A stretch of DNA of 45,294 bases. Source: Flavobacteriales bacterium UBA1958 (GTDB lineage: Bacteria > Bacteroidota > Bacteroidia > Flavobacteriales_D > Sanyastnellaceae). Location: positions 1,471-46,764 of the forward strand of contig DDEI01000043.1 in assembly GCA_002336675.1 (NCBI GenBank). Direction: 5' to 3'. Below, one piece after another: positions 25,200-34,490 of this stretch. The notes under the pieces were generated by a model that saw nothing but the letters and a program-made list of their open reading frames with translations, had not been told where the DNA came from and did not search any database. Positions within the stretch are counted from its first letter, which is position 1. Each line of letters begins with the position of its first letter. Position numbers and translations under genes: made by a program.

Positions 25200-27077
25200 A
25201 TGTGCGGAATAAACGGAATATTTGGATTAGAATCTATTGAGAACCCAAAAGGTGTCATACAATCCATGAATGCTAAACTAGCCCATAGAGGACCAGATCA
25301 TGACGGCATATATACCGATCCCTATGTAGCTTTAGGCCACAGAAGATTAAGCATCATAGATACTTCAGATGCTTCTAACCAACCCTACTATTCGACTGAT
25401 GGAAACCTCGTTTTCATTTTCAACGGAGAAGTTTATAATTTTGAAGAGCTTAGAGAAGAAATTGGAAGCGACTATAACTTTTCCACTTCATCAGATACTG
25501 AAGTTGTTCTGGCTGCTTACGGCAAATGGGGCCTCGATTTTTTATCCAAACTTAACGGGATGTTTAGTTTGGCTATTTGGGATAAAACCAAAAAACAGCT
25601 GATCATCGCTCGAGATAGATTAGGAATAAAACCACTTTACTATTCAGAAACAGACGACTCTTTCATTTTTAGTAGTGAATTAAGATCTCTACTCGAATCT
25701 GGCCTAATTAAAAAAAAACTAGATAGAAATAACCTGGTTGAATACTTGAGGTACCAAACTGTTCATTCTCCTAGAACGCTCATAGAAAATGTTCATTCCA
25801 TTCCGGCAGGTCATTATTTAGTACTAAATGACAATGAGAGAATTCTGAATAAATATTGGGAAATTTCAGAACCTAAAAGTTTCGGGAATCTGAAAGATGA
25901 AACTCAAGTAAAAACGAAAATAAAGTCTCTTCTTAAGTCTAGTGTGAATTACAGAATGAAATCTGACGTACCTTACGGTGCATTTCTTAGTGGAGGAATT
26001 GATAGCTCTGCTATAGTTGGACTTATGTCTGAAGACAATGACATGCCAGTTTCTACATTCTCTGTTGTTTTCAACGAAAGAGAGTTCTCTGAAGCGCCTT
26101 ATGCAGAAATAATCGCCAAAAAATTTAAAACCAATCACCACGAAATTCTCTTAACTGCAGATGACTTCTTAAAGGAAATTCCAAATGCACTTAAATCAAT
26201 GGATTTCCCCAGTGGAGACGGACCTAATACTTACTTGGTTTCTAAAGTCACTAAAGCCTCTGGTATTACCATGGCCTTATCTGGCTTAGGTGGAGATGAA
26301 CTTTTTGCTGGATATCCTATTTTCAAAAGGAGTATGCAACTCAGTCAAAATATGTGGCTTAAAAGTTTTGCTGGTGTTTTTAGAAATGCCGCTGGAAGCA
26401 TGTTAAAGGCTCTTAAACCAAGTGTAGCTAGTTATAAAATGGCCGATGTTTTAGGACAAGAATACATCGACTTGCCCCACTCCTATTCTGTGAACCGAAA
26501 AGTACTTTTTGACAAAGAAATAAATTCCTTGTTAACTTATTCTGAAAAGATGGTTAACCCTTTGCTATCGCACTGCAAAGCGCTAGATATTTCAGCAGAT
26601 AAGAATGCCTTAGAAGTTATTAGTAAGGTTTCTATTATGGAAATCACCACATATATGCAAAACACCTTGCTTCGTGATTCTGATCAAATGAGTATGGCTC
26701 ATGCACTAGAAGTAAGAGTGCCATTCTTAGACCACAGACTAGTTGAATACGCTTTATTGCTAGATGATAAAATGAAGTATCCACTCACTCCCAAACGCTT
26801 ACTGGTCGAGTCATTGGGAGACCTGCTTCCGGATGAAATAGTCAATCGTCCAAAAATGGGCTTCACATTTCCATGGGAAAGTTGGATAAAAGGAGAATTA
26901 AAAGAGTATTGCGAGGCACATTTAATCAATTTAGGAAAAAGAGATAGTTTTAATTCGCAAGGCGTTTCTTCCATATGGAATCGCTTTTTGACGGGGGACA
27001 ATCTGATTAGCTGGTCTCGGGTATGGCATTTAATAGTTTTAGAAAATTGGCTTGAAGCAAATGGAATCGATTCATAA
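25200..27077 (+). CDS. asnB: Glutamine-hydrolysing asparagine synthase family amidotransferase
   Basis: 625 residues. M-C-G-I gives the N-terminal nucleophile Cys2 of the class II glutaminase domain (about 2-210, with H-R-G-P-D-H and F-N-G-E-V-Y-N). The synthase domain carries the ATP-binding S264-G-G-I-D-S-S motif and later V-R-V-P-F-L-D-H. AsnB makes asparagine from aspartate, but members inside O-antigen and capsule clusters (for example WbpS-type) amidate uronic acids instead. As the locus also encodes a likely diacetamido-uronate pathway, sugar amidation is plausible here. Housekeeping asparagine synthesis cannot be excluded from the sequence. Confidence 0.9.
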   Translation: MCGINGIFGLESIENPKGVIQSMNAKLAHRGPDHDGIYTDPYVALGHRRLSIIDTSDASNQPYYSTDGNLVFIFNGEVYNFEELREEIGSDYNFSTSSDTEVVLAAYGKWGLDFLSKLNGMFSLAIWDKTKKQLIIARDRLGIKPLYYSETDDSFIFSSELRSLLESGLIKKKLDRNNLVEYLRYQTVHSPRTLIENVHSIPAGHYLVLNDNERILNKYWEISEPKSFGNLKDETQVKTKIKSLLKSSVNYRMKSDVPYGAFLSGGIDSSAIVGLMSEDNDMPVSTFSVVFNEREFSEAPYAEIIAKKFKTNHHEILLTADDFLKEIPNALKSMDFPSGDGPNTYLVSKVTKASGITMALSGLGGDELFAGYPIFKRSMQLSQNMWLKSFAGVFRNAAGSMLKALKPSVASYKMADVLGQEYIDLPHSYSVNRKVLFDKEINSLLTYSEKMVNPLLSHCKALDISADKNALEVISKVSIMEITTYMQNTLLRDSDQMSMAHALEVRVPFLDHRLVEYALLLDDKMKYPLTPKRLLVESLGDLLPDEIVNRPKMGFTFPWESWIKGELKEYCEAHLINLGKRDSFNSQGVSSIWNRFLTGDNLISWSRVWHLIVLENWLEANGIDS

Positions 27078-28224
27078 GAAAAAGATTTTAATATTCATAG
27101 ATTGGTATCGCCCAGCATACTTAGCAGGCGGACCTATTCAGTCCGTTTTTAATATGGTTAATGCGTTAGAAAAGGATTACTTTTTTTATATATGCACGTC
27201 TAATTCTGATATTGGCAGCGGAAATGAACTGGAAGGTATAACTCCCAACAAATGGCTGAAAAGTTCCTCTAATTCTGAAGTAATATATCTATCTGCAGAA
27301 AACAGAACTAAAAAAACTTTCCTCTCTATTTTAAAGAATAAAGAATTCGAGAGCATCTATTTTAACAGTCTATTTTCATTTAAATTCAGTCTTTTACCAT
27401 TATTCCTGGCTAAAAAACTAAACATTGGATCAAAGCTGATTTTAGCTCCAAGAGGAATGTTAGGTTCAGGTTCTTTGAAATTGAAAAAAACGAAAAAGAA
27501 AAGCTTTCTTTTTGTAGCTAAAAAAATAAGATTATTCAAGGGTATTACATGGCATGTTTCTTCTGAACTAGAAAAAAAAGAAGTTATCTCCGCTTTCGGA
27601 AATACAGTTAGCATTCACATTGCTCAAAATCTTCCTAGTCAATCCGAAAATGGACATGTAAAAAGAGAAAAACGAAAAAACGAACTTGACCTGTTCTATT
27701 TTTCTCGAATTTCTGAAGTGAAAAACTTAAAACATTCATTGAGCATTTTAGACAATGATTTTCAAGGTGAAATCACCTATAACATCTATGGCCCTGTAGA
27801 AGATCAGGAGTACTGGGAGCAGTGTAAGCCTATAATCTCTCGTCTACCTAAGAATATTACTATTACTCATCATGGGAGCATCAACCCAAAAGATGTACAA
27901 TCAACTTTAAATAGGCATCACTTTCTTTTCTTAACTACACAAAATGAAAACTTTGGTCACTCAATAGTAGAGTCATTTCTTTCTTCAAAACCCGTAATTA
28001 TTTCTGACAGAACTCCCTGGTTAAATCTAGAAGAAAAGGAAATCGGCTGGGATATCTCTATAACAGATCTAAAAAAATTTAGGAACTCTATTAAACAATG
28101 CCTTGAAATGTCTCAAGAAGAATATGACCGATGGAGCGAAAATGCTTTTATCTTTGGAAATTCCACTTCGAAGAATAAGGAAGCTCTAGAATACACACGC
28201 TTTTTATTCTCGAACAATATTTAA
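27061..28224 (+). CDS. GT4 family glycosyltransferase
   Basis: 387 residues from the ATG at 27061; an in-frame TTG at 27052 would overlap the asnB-like gene by 26 bases and adds only three residues, so the ATG is preferred. G-G-P-I-Q-S-V near the N-terminus is the acceptor-side loop; L-A-P-R-G-M-L and E-N-F-G-H-S-I-V-E-S-F-L are typical of a GT4 subgroup common in Bacteroidota polysaccharide loci. No membrane helix. Predicted to add a residue to the repeat; substrate unknown. Confidence 0.88.
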   Translation: MESIHKKKILIFIDWYRPAYLAGGPIQSVFNMVNALEKDYFFYICTSNSDIGSGNELEGITPNKWLKSSSNSEVIYLSAENRTKKTFLSILKNKEFESIYFNSLFSFKFSLLPLFLAKKLNIGSKLILAPRGMLGSGSLKLKKTKKKSFLFVAKKIRLFKGITWHVSSELEKKEVISAFGNTVSIHIAQNLPSQSENGHVKREKRKNELDLFYFSRISEVKNLKHSLSILDNDFQGEITYNIYGPVEDQEYWEQCKPIISRLPKNITITHHGSINPKDVQSTLNRHHFLFLTTQNENFGHSIVESFLSSKPVIISDRTPWLNLEEKEIGWDISITDLKKFRNSIKQCLEMSQEEYDRWSENAFIFGNSTSKNKEALEYTRFLFSNNI

Positions 28225-28231
28225 TATAACT

Positions 28232-28783
28232 ATGAATAAAGAAGTTGACTTATCTACTTTTGAGAATAAAGATTTTGATTCTGGAAGTGCGTTCAAAAGG
28301 ATAATTTGGTACTATGTAAACGTCCTTATTTTCAAGTCTAGTCTTATCCCGTTATATGGTCTAAAAAGAAGCTTACTCAGGATGTTCGGCGCCAAAATTA
28401 GTGCCAACGTAGTAATTAAGCCAAGTGTTAATATTAAGTATCCATGGAAATTGACCATTGGAGCTAATTCGTGGATTGGAGAGAATGTATGGATAGACAA
28501 TCTTGAACTAGTTACTATTGGTGAAAATTGCTGCATTTCCCAAGGAGCAGTTTTACTCTGTGGGAATCATGATTTTTCAACTTCAACTTTTGATTTAATA
28601 GCTAAACCAATCGTTCTAGAAAATGGAGTTTGGATTGGTGCTAAATCAATAGTATCTGGAGGTGTAACTTGTTTCTCTCATAGCATTCTATCTATCCAAT
28701 CTGCGGCCAGCAGAGATCTGAAGGCGTTTTGCATTTATAGAGGTAATCCTGCAGTAGAAATTAAAGAAAGAAAAATCCAGTGA
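28232..28783 (+). CDS. WcaF-like hexapeptide O-acetyltransferase
   Basis: 183 residues. The N-terminal part (I-I-W-Y-Y-V-N, then L-L-R-M-F-G-A-K-I) and the following beta-helix hexapeptides, with W-I-G-E-N-V-W-I-D-N and C-G-N-H-D-F-S at about 110-116, fit colanic-acid WcaF-like acetyltransferases. His in G-N-H-D is the catalytic-type residue. It likely acetylates a sugar residue of the repeat in the cytoplasm, complementing the membrane acyltransferase at 21630. It overlaps the following GT2 gene in a GTGA junction. Confidence 0.9.
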   Translation: MNKEVDLSTFENKDFDSGSAFKRIIWYYVNVLIFKSSLIPLYGLKRSLLRMFGAKISANVVIKPSVNIKYPWKLTIGANSWIGENVWIDNLELVTIGENCCISQGAVLLCGNHDFSTSTFDLIAKPIVLENGVWIGAKSIVSGGVTCFSHSILSIQSAASRDLKAFCIYRGNPAVEIKERKIQ

Positions 28784-29523
28784 AAGTATCGATAATTACT
28801 ATTTGCTATAATAGCCAGGAAACTCTTGAAGATACTATTAAATCTGTTCTAGCACAGAACTATAATGATATTGAGTATATCATTATTGATGGAGCTTCAA
28901 AAGATAACACTCCGAAAATAATAGAAAAGTATAAGAGCTCTATTTCTCACGTCACATCCGAACCGGACAAAGGCATTTACGACGCGATGAATAAAGGAGT
29001 TGAAAAAGCCACTGGTGACCTTGTTGGTATTCTAAACTCTGATGACTTTTACGCCAATAATTCTGTGATTTCTAACATAGTCGTTGCTATCAATAAGAAC
29101 AATTCTGATTCTATTTACGCTAACCTAGTTTATGTAGATAGGTTAAACCCGGAGAAAACAATAAGAACATGGAGGTCTGGTGAATACAAACACAACCTAT
29201 TTCTAAAAGGATGGATGCCACCTCATCCGACATTCTTTGTTAAAAAATGGGTTTATGAGAAATACGGGAAATACAATACCTCATTAAAGTCTGCAGCAGA
29301 TTACGAATTCATGTTGAGAGTACTCCACAAGCAAGGAATCTCTACTTCCTATTTTTCTGAAACAATAACAAAAATGAGAACTGGAGGAGAAAGCAATATA
29401 AGTCTGAAGAATAGGCTCCGAGCTAACAGAGAGGACAGAAAGGCCTGGAAATTAAATGGCCTCAAACCGAACTTATTCACGCTAATCAGAAAACCTCTGA
29501 GTAAGATGAAACAATTCTTTTAA
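28780..29523 (+). CDS. WcaA-like GT2 family glycosyltransferase
   Basis: 247 residues, GTG start in a GTGA overlap. V-S-I-I-T-I-C-Y-N-S at 2-11, D-G-A-S-K-D-N-T, E-P-D-K-G-I-Y-D-A-M-N-K-G and the N-S-D-D metal-binding motif near 87-90 mark the short GT2 group often placed beside WcaF-like enzymes. Cytoplasmic. It is the last gene of the polysaccharide locus, facing a minus-strand gene across a terminator. Confidence 0.9.
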   Translation: MKVSIITICYNSQETLEDTIKSVLAQNYNDIEYIIIDGASKDNTPKIIEKYKSSISHVTSEPDKGIYDAMNKGVEKATGDLVGILNSDDFYANNSVISNIVVAINKNNSDSIYANLVYVDRLNPEKTIRTWRSGEYKHNLFLKGWMPPHPTFFVKKWVYEKYGKYNTSLKSAADYEFMLRVLHKQGISTSYFSETITKMRTGGESNISLKNRLRANREDRKAWKLNGLKPNLFTLIRKPLSKMKQFF

Positions 29524-29533
29524 ACTATTTGAC

Positions 29534-29561
29534 AAAAAAAAGCCAACTAAAACAGCTGGCT
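29534..29561 (-). terminator. Rho-independent terminator of the DUF6089 gene
   Basis: On the minus strand, AGCCAGCT and AGTTGGCT (ends at 29561 and 29541) form a stem with one G-T wobble around a short GTTTT loop, followed by a run of eight T. It is 25 bases after the minus-strand stop. The + strand version has an A-C mismatch and a poor T-run, so it mainly serves the minus-strand gene, although it sits between convergent genes. Confidence 0.8.
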
Positions 29562-29585
29562 CTTATAATTTTAATCAATCTCTTC

Positions 29586-30566
29586 TTAGAACTTAGCCCT
29601 CGATCTTCTCGACCCTCTTCTCTGGGTCAACCAAGAGTACTTCGCCTTGTAGAAACTACTTGTCCCTCTTATAGCATAACTCCCTGTTACAGCCATTGTC
29701 AAATATGAATCATTATTCGTAGGGTCTCCTCTTTTATTTCTTGACTCTTCTCCTGTCCACTGATGATTCTCTATATATCCTGGAACTTCCCCAATTTCGT
29801 TTATAATGTTTGGATTGCTCTGCTGAGCTAAAGCTGCTCCGTATCTAGTTTCAATTTCAGCTATATCTCCATATTGACCGCTTACGTCATCTAAATAGTC
29901 CGTGAATGTTGTTCTCCAATTCACCTCCCAACCTAATCTAAACTGCTTATTGAATGTGAAATACATTCCTACTCCGACCGGCACAGATAGACCAATTTTC
30001 TCATATTCCGACTCTTGATTTTCAGTCCTAAAAGGTCTCAAATCGTACCAATCGCTTTTATAACTAGCCACCAGAATATTTCCATCATCATCTACTGACT
30101 CAAAAATTTGGCCTTGAGGATTATGATAAAATCCTGCCAGTCCTGCAAATACGAAAAAACGGTAATCTGGATCATAATATCCTTTGCCTCCCACATCATT
30201 ATCGTAGAAAACAGTTAATTCAGCTCTACCTCCTAATTCAACTATTCTGTTTCTAAAATTTGAATTTCGCGCTCTACGGTCATTATTAGATGAATTAGCA
30301 TCAAACCCCCAAATACTTATATAATCAGCATTGGCAGCTATTGCCCATCTTTTATTCATTTTTCTTCTAGCAAACACTGAATAATTCATTCGCGTGTCAT
30401 CTAAATGCATATCCCAGATAAAATCTCTTCTAGTCTTCTCCTGACCTCCAATATCTCCAAGATAATTAGACCCACCTGCTTTTATTCCGATATCCCATTT
30501 ATACTGGGCATCTGCAGAAATTACGGATAAAATGAGAGTGGCTAAAAGTAAAATTCTATTCATCAT
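29586..30566 (-). CDS. DUF6089-type outer-membrane beta-barrel protein
   Basis: 326 residues. A signal peptide ends at S-A-D-A-Q (about 17-21). The mature N-terminus Y-K-W-D-I-G-I-K-A-G-G-S-N-Y-L-G-D-I-G-G and alternating aromatic beta-strands are typical of DUF6089 barrel proteins in Bacteroidota. The C-terminus is basic (several Arg-Arg/Arg-Ser pairs). Function is unknown; family members are predicted outer-membrane proteins. It converges on the polysaccharide locus with its own terminator, so it is a separate unit. Confidence 0.87.
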   Translation of the reverse strand: MMNRILLLATLILSVISADAQYKWDIGIKAGGSNYLGDIGGQEKTRRDFIWDMHLDDTRMNYSVFARRKMNKRWAIAANADYISIWGFDANSSNNDRRARNSNFRNRIVELGGRAELTVFYDNDVGGKGYYDPDYRFFVFAGLAGFYHNPQGQIFESVDDDGNILVASYKSDWYDLRPFRTENQESEYEKIGLSVPVGVGMYFTFNKQFRLGWEVNWRTTFTDYLDDVSGQYGDIAEIETRYGAALAQQSNPNIINEIGEVPGYIENHQWTGEESRNKRGDPTNNDSYLTMAVTGSYAIRGTSSFYKAKYSWLTQRRGSRRSRAKF

Positions 30567-30604
30567 CTTTATTTATGTTACTAATAGAGTCAGATCGTAA
30601 CATA

Positions 30605-30612
30605 CAAATATC
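30605..30612 (-). promoter_or_regulatory. Near-consensus -7 box for the DUF6089 gene
   Basis: GATATTTG on the minus strand, one mismatch from TAnnTTTG, 38 bases upstream of the start. The surrounding 205-base divergent gap holds this and the + strand box at 30739; nothing else was seen in it. Confidence 0.3.
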
Positions 30613-30738
30613 CTTAAATACAGTCAACTAAACAAGTTTACTCTACGTTAATTTCCGCTATAAGGTTATATACTCCCCTTTTAAAACAACACTTTTCATG
30701 ATTTCACCGTCTTAGTTAGGTAAGAGTAAAAGATGTAA

Positions 30739-30746
30739 TATCTTTG
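30739..30746 (+). promoter_or_regulatory. -7 promoter box before the T9SS type B protein
   Basis: TATCTTTG matches TAnnTTTG exactly, 25 bases upstream of the ATG at 30772. Confidence 0.55.
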
Positions 30747-30771
30747 CTACGCTTAAATAAGAACAAGAAAT

Positions 30772-32889
30772 ATGCAGATTATCGCACAAATAATGAGGGT
30801 AAGTATACTGTTTTTCAGTATTATTCCGCTTACACTAAAAGGGCAAATAGCATCTGAAATAGAATGTATAGCAGTAAATGTGGACGGCTCAGTCACTATT
30901 TCTTGGGAACAATATATAGATGTAGACGGTGATTTCACTGGCTATCAGATCAACAGAAAGTTACCAGCTGACGCAGCTTTTGTCAGCACAGGCCCTTTAA
31001 TAACCGGCATAGCCTCAATATCAATCACAGATAATGCCCCTGGAGTAGATGCTAACAATCAACAGTACTGTTATCAGGTTTGGGTTAATAGAGGCGGATC
31101 GGCTATCCTTGAATCTAACTCGCTTTGTACAATAAACCTTTCAGGCACATCAGATACAACACTTGGCTCAGTAGATTTAATGTGGACGGACCCCCTGCCG
31201 CCCGGGTCCTTTTTACCACCAGGAACTATTTATGAGGTTTATTATGAATTCCCAGCAGGGAATTGGATTCTTGATGGTTTTTTCGACTATGAAATCGGTT
31301 TAAATAGCTATGACCACGAGGTAAAAGTCTGCGATGATTTGGTGAACTTTAGAGTTAATTTAAAAAAGCCTACCGCGCCTTGCTCATCATCATCAAATAT
31401 AACCGCACTCCAAGTAGAGGATCAATCAGACCCAGGAATCCCTCTTGTAACAACCGTAACAGTGGACTCGCTAACCGGGTTTGCTCAATTAGAATGGCTT
31501 CAACCTACCGCTACTGATCTAACTGGATATATAATATATCAATGTATTGGCAATTCTCAAATCGAATTAGAGACCATATCAAACCCTTCCGCTATTAGTT
31601 TTTTAGATGTCACTTCCTCCCCGGGAACCTCCCCTGAAAACTATTTGGTCTCGTCCTTTGACAACTGTCCAACACCTAATTTGAGCCCAACAGTACTCCC
31701 AGGTGCTGCTGCAATCTGTCCTAATGATCAATCCTCTATTTATTTAGATTATCAATGGGTAGTTTGTCAAGATTTTGTAGACCTGTCTTGGACATTACCC
31801 CCATGGGGAGAAGACGGATTAGCCTACATTGAAGTATATAGAAGAACCAATAACGGAGTAGATGAGCTCTTAGAATCTATAACTGCCGCTGAGTATGAGT
31901 TCAGAGATGAGTCAATCTCACCAAATCTAACCTACTCCTACTTTATTAAAGCATACAGCAGTGACCCAAGCGTTCAAGGATCCACTGCCCTATCAAACAT
32001 TCAAACCTTAGAAGTTATCGCTCCTCCGCTTCCTACAGAATTTTCATTAGTATCTGCCTCAATTACCTCTGCGACTGAAATAGAAATAAAACTTAGTACG
32101 AATCCTACTACCACTCCTTTTAAATATGCACTGCTGCGCAAAGCCGAGAACGAGTCTTTTTATAGAGATATCGATTTCGAAATAACTCAAACTTTAACTA
32201 ACCTCACCTTCTCTGATACTGATGTGGAGCCTGAAATTTACAGTTACGAATACGTAATAGCATTAATAAATGAGTGCTCCGATACATCGGCTATTTCTAA
32301 TATTGGCAAAACCATTTTATTGTCTGGATTAGCCAATCCAGACAATCTAGTAAATACTATTTCTTGGTCGGGATATGAGGGCTGGACAACTGGCATAGAC
32401 TCATACGAAATATACAGAACCATCGATGGAGGGGTTCCACAGTTTTTAGCCTCGAATCAGGCCAATATAAAATTTTTTGAAGATAATGTGGGAGAATTTC
32501 TGACGACTAAAGGTGAATTTTGTTACCAGATAAAAGCCATCGAAAACGCCAATCCTATCTCTAATGCTAATTCTTCATCTAATGAAGTTTGTGTTACTCA
32601 AACCCCTAAGATTTGGATTCCGAATGCCTTTTCTATTAATGGCATTAACGATGAATTCAAACCTGTTATTTCATTTGCTGATTTCACGACCTATAGAATG
32701 ATTATTTATAGTCGCTGGGGGCAACAAATATTCGAATCGCGAGATATAGACTTAGGGTGGGATGGAACTAAAAACGGCAACCTCATTCCAGAAGCGAATT
32801 TCATGTATTATATAGAGATTCAAGATGGTTCAGGTAAGCTTTATGAAGAAAGAGGTTCATTAACCATGCTGATATTCAACGCGAATTAA
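30772..32889 (+). CDS. Secreted fibronectin-like protein with T9SS type B (gliding-motility) C-terminal domain
   Basis: 705 residues. Signal peptide about 1-27 (ending L-K-G-Q). Several fibronectin type III-like modules fill the middle (W-E-Q-Y-I-D, Y-Q-I-N-R-K patterns recurring as V-S/E-L-x-W and Y-x-I-Y-R). The last 90 residues are a gliding motility-associated/CHU_C T9SS type B sorting domain: W-I-P-N-A-F-S, N-D-E-F-K-P, I-Y-S-R-W-G-Q-Q-I-F, G-W-D-G-T-K-N-G. It should be secreted through the outer membrane and held at the surface. Cargo with type B domains includes SprB-type adhesins, but this one is much shorter. It has its own promoter box. Confidence 0.9.
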   Translation: MQIIAQIMRVSILFFSIIPLTLKGQIASEIECIAVNVDGSVTISWEQYIDVDGDFTGYQINRKLPADAAFVSTGPLITGIASISITDNAPGVDANNQQYCYQVWVNRGGSAILESNSLCTINLSGTSDTTLGSVDLMWTDPLPPGSFLPPGTIYEVYYEFPAGNWILDGFFDYEIGLNSYDHEVKVCDDLVNFRVNLKKPTAPCSSSSNITALQVEDQSDPGIPLVTTVTVDSLTGFAQLEWLQPTATDLTGYIIYQCIGNSQIELETISNPSAISFLDVTSSPGTSPENYLVSSFDNCPTPNLSPTVLPGAAAICPNDQSSIYLDYQWVVCQDFVDLSWTLPPWGEDGLAYIEVYRRTNNGVDELLESITAAEYEFRDESISPNLTYSYFIKAYSSDPSVQGSTALSNIQTLEVIAPPLPTEFSLVSASITSATEIEIKLSTNPTTTPFKYALLRKAENESFYRDIDFEITQTLTNLTFSDTDVEPEIYSYEYVIALINECSDTSAISNIGKTILLSGLANPDNLVNTISWSGYEGWTTGIDSYEIYRTIDGGVPQFLASNQANIKFFEDNVGEFLTTKGEFCYQIKAIENANPISNANSSSNEVCVTQTPKIWIPNAFSINGINDEFKPVISFADFTTYRMIIYSRWGQQIFESRDIDLGWDGTKNGNLIPEANFMYYIEIQDGSGKLYEERGSLTMLIFNAN

Positions 32890-32914
32890 ACGGCTTTATA
32901 CAACAGTTAATTAG

Positions 32915-32922
32915 TATATTTG
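32915..32922 (+). promoter_or_regulatory. -7 promoter box for guaB
   Basis: TATATTTG matches TAnnTTTG exactly, 36 bases upstream of the guaB ATG. Confidence 0.6.
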
Positions 32923-32958
32923 CTCGAATTTATTTTTTAACGGTAAATTCAAAAAATC

Positions 32959-34437
32959 ATGTCTTTTAACTCTAAAAGAGTCATTAAAGAGGGTCTAACT
33001 TATGATGACGTTCTTCTCGTTCCAGCTTATTCTGAAATTCTTCCTAGAGAAGTAACTCTAAAAGCTAAATTTTCCAGAAACATAGAATTAAATACCCCCG
33101 TAGTTTCTGCTGCTATGGACACCGTTACCGAAAGCCGCATGGCCATTGCTATGGCTAGACAAGGTGGTATAGGTGTTATTCATAAAAACATGAGTATAGA
33201 GCAGCAAGCAAAAGAGGTGAAAAAAGTAAAAAGGAGTGAAAACGGAATGATTCAGGACCCTGTAACTCTTCAATTACAAGGTTCAACAGTAGCAGACGCT
33301 CTAAGATTAATGGCAGAAAATAGAATAGGTGGTATTCCTGTCATAGACATAACTGGTCATTTAGTGGGAATAGTTACCAATAGAGATTTAAGATTTGAAA
33401 AGGAGTTCGGTAAGCCAATTAGGAATGTCATGACTACTGAAAATATTATAAAGGCATCCTCTGGAATTACACTTAAAGAAGCAGAACTAATACTTCAAAA
33501 GCATAAAATAGAGAAGTTGCCTGTTACAAACGAAAATAATAAACTAATAGGGCTAGTTACTTATAAGGATATTGTAAAACTAAAACAGTATCCAAATTCA
33601 TGTAAAGACAAGTTTGGGAGACTTAGAGTAGCCGCCGCGATAGGCGTGACTGTTGACGCACAAGAAAGAGCCACTGCTCTAATAAAGGCGGGGGCAGATG
33701 CCATAATCATTGACACAGCTCATGGCCACTCAAAGGGAGTAATTGAATTACTGAAGAAATTAAAAAAGGCCACTCAAGAAGAGGTGGATATGGTAGTAGG
33801 AAATGTAGCTACTCCAGCTGCAGCTTTAGCACTAGTAGAAGCAGGTGCTGATGCGGTAAAAGTAGGAATCGGCCCTGGCTCTATATGTACAACAAGAGTA
33901 ATAGCTGGAGTAGGAGTACCTCAGTTCTCAGCTGTGCTGGGAGTTTCTGAGGTTTTAGATGGGACAGGAATACCCGTTATAGCCGATGGGGGACTAAGGT
34001 ACACTGGTGATATTGTAAAAGCATTAGCTGGAGGAGGAAATACAGTAATGGTAGGCTCTATGCTTGCTGGAGTAGAAGAGTCCCCTGGTGAAACTATAAT
34101 ATTTGAAGGAAGAAAATTCAAATCTTATCGAGGAATGGGATCTGTGGAAGCCATGCAGAAGGGTTCTAAGGATAGGTATTTTCAAGATGCAGAAGATGAT
34201 ATAAAAAAACTAGTTCCAGAAGGGATTTCTGGAAGAGTTCCTTATAAAGGAGGTGTTGGAGAAGTAATGCACCAAATTATTGGTGGATTGAGAGCAGGAA
34301 TGGGGTATTGTGGTGCGGGAACACTCGAGAAGTTAAAAGAAGCCGAATTCGTTAGAATTACTAGTGCAGGCGTTAAAGAAAGTCACCCACACGATATTAC
34401 TATCACCAGAGAGGCCCCTAATTATAGTATAAAATAA
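32959..34437 (+). CDS. guaB: Inosine-5'-monophosphate dehydrogenase
   Basis: 492 residues, full family length. It opens with G-L-T-Y-D-D-V-L-L-V-P and A-M-D-T-V-T-E; two CBS domains occupy about 95-210. The catalytic Cys310 lies in G-P-G-S-I-C-T-T-R, followed by G-G-L-R-Y-T-G-D and the mobile flap R-G-M-G-S at about 395. It oxidises IMP to XMP with NAD in guanine nucleotide synthesis. Single gene with its own -7 box. Ordinary and highly conserved; the following parvulin operon has a separate promoter. Confidence 0.98.
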   Translation: MSFNSKRVIKEGLTYDDVLLVPAYSEILPREVTLKAKFSRNIELNTPVVSAAMDTVTESRMAIAMARQGGIGVIHKNMSIEQQAKEVKKVKRSENGMIQDPVTLQLQGSTVADALRLMAENRIGGIPVIDITGHLVGIVTNRDLRFEKEFGKPIRNVMTTENIIKASSGITLKEAELILQKHKIEKLPVTNENNKLIGLVTYKDIVKLKQYPNSCKDKFGRLRVAAAIGVTVDAQERATALIKAGADAIIIDTAHGHSKGVIELLKKLKKATQEEVDMVVGNVATPAAALALVEAGADAVKVGIGPGSICTTRVIAGVGVPQFSAVLGVSEVLDGTGIPVIADGGLRYTGDIVKALAGGGNTVMVGSMLAGVEESPGETIIFEGRKFKSYRGMGSVEAMQKGSKDRYFQDAEDDIKKLVPEGISGRVPYKGGVGEVMHQIIGGLRAGMGYCGAGTLEKLKEAEFVRITSAGVKESHPHDITITREAPNYSIK

Positions 34438-34454
34438 ATGTTTAATAAGATTTG

Positions 34455-34462
34455 TAATTTTG
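34455..34462 (+). promoter_or_regulatory. -7 promoter box for the parvulin/SurA operon
   Basis: TAATTTTG matches TAnnTTTG exactly, 28 bases upstream of the ATG at 34491. Confidence 0.55.
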
Positions 34463-34490
34463 CGCTAGTAAAACAAGTAATTAACTACCA

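Noticed and set aside
2076..29523. Mobile element or CRISPR within the polysaccharide locus
   Set aside because: No transposase, integrase, inverted terminal repeats, direct-repeat array or tRNA was found on either strand.
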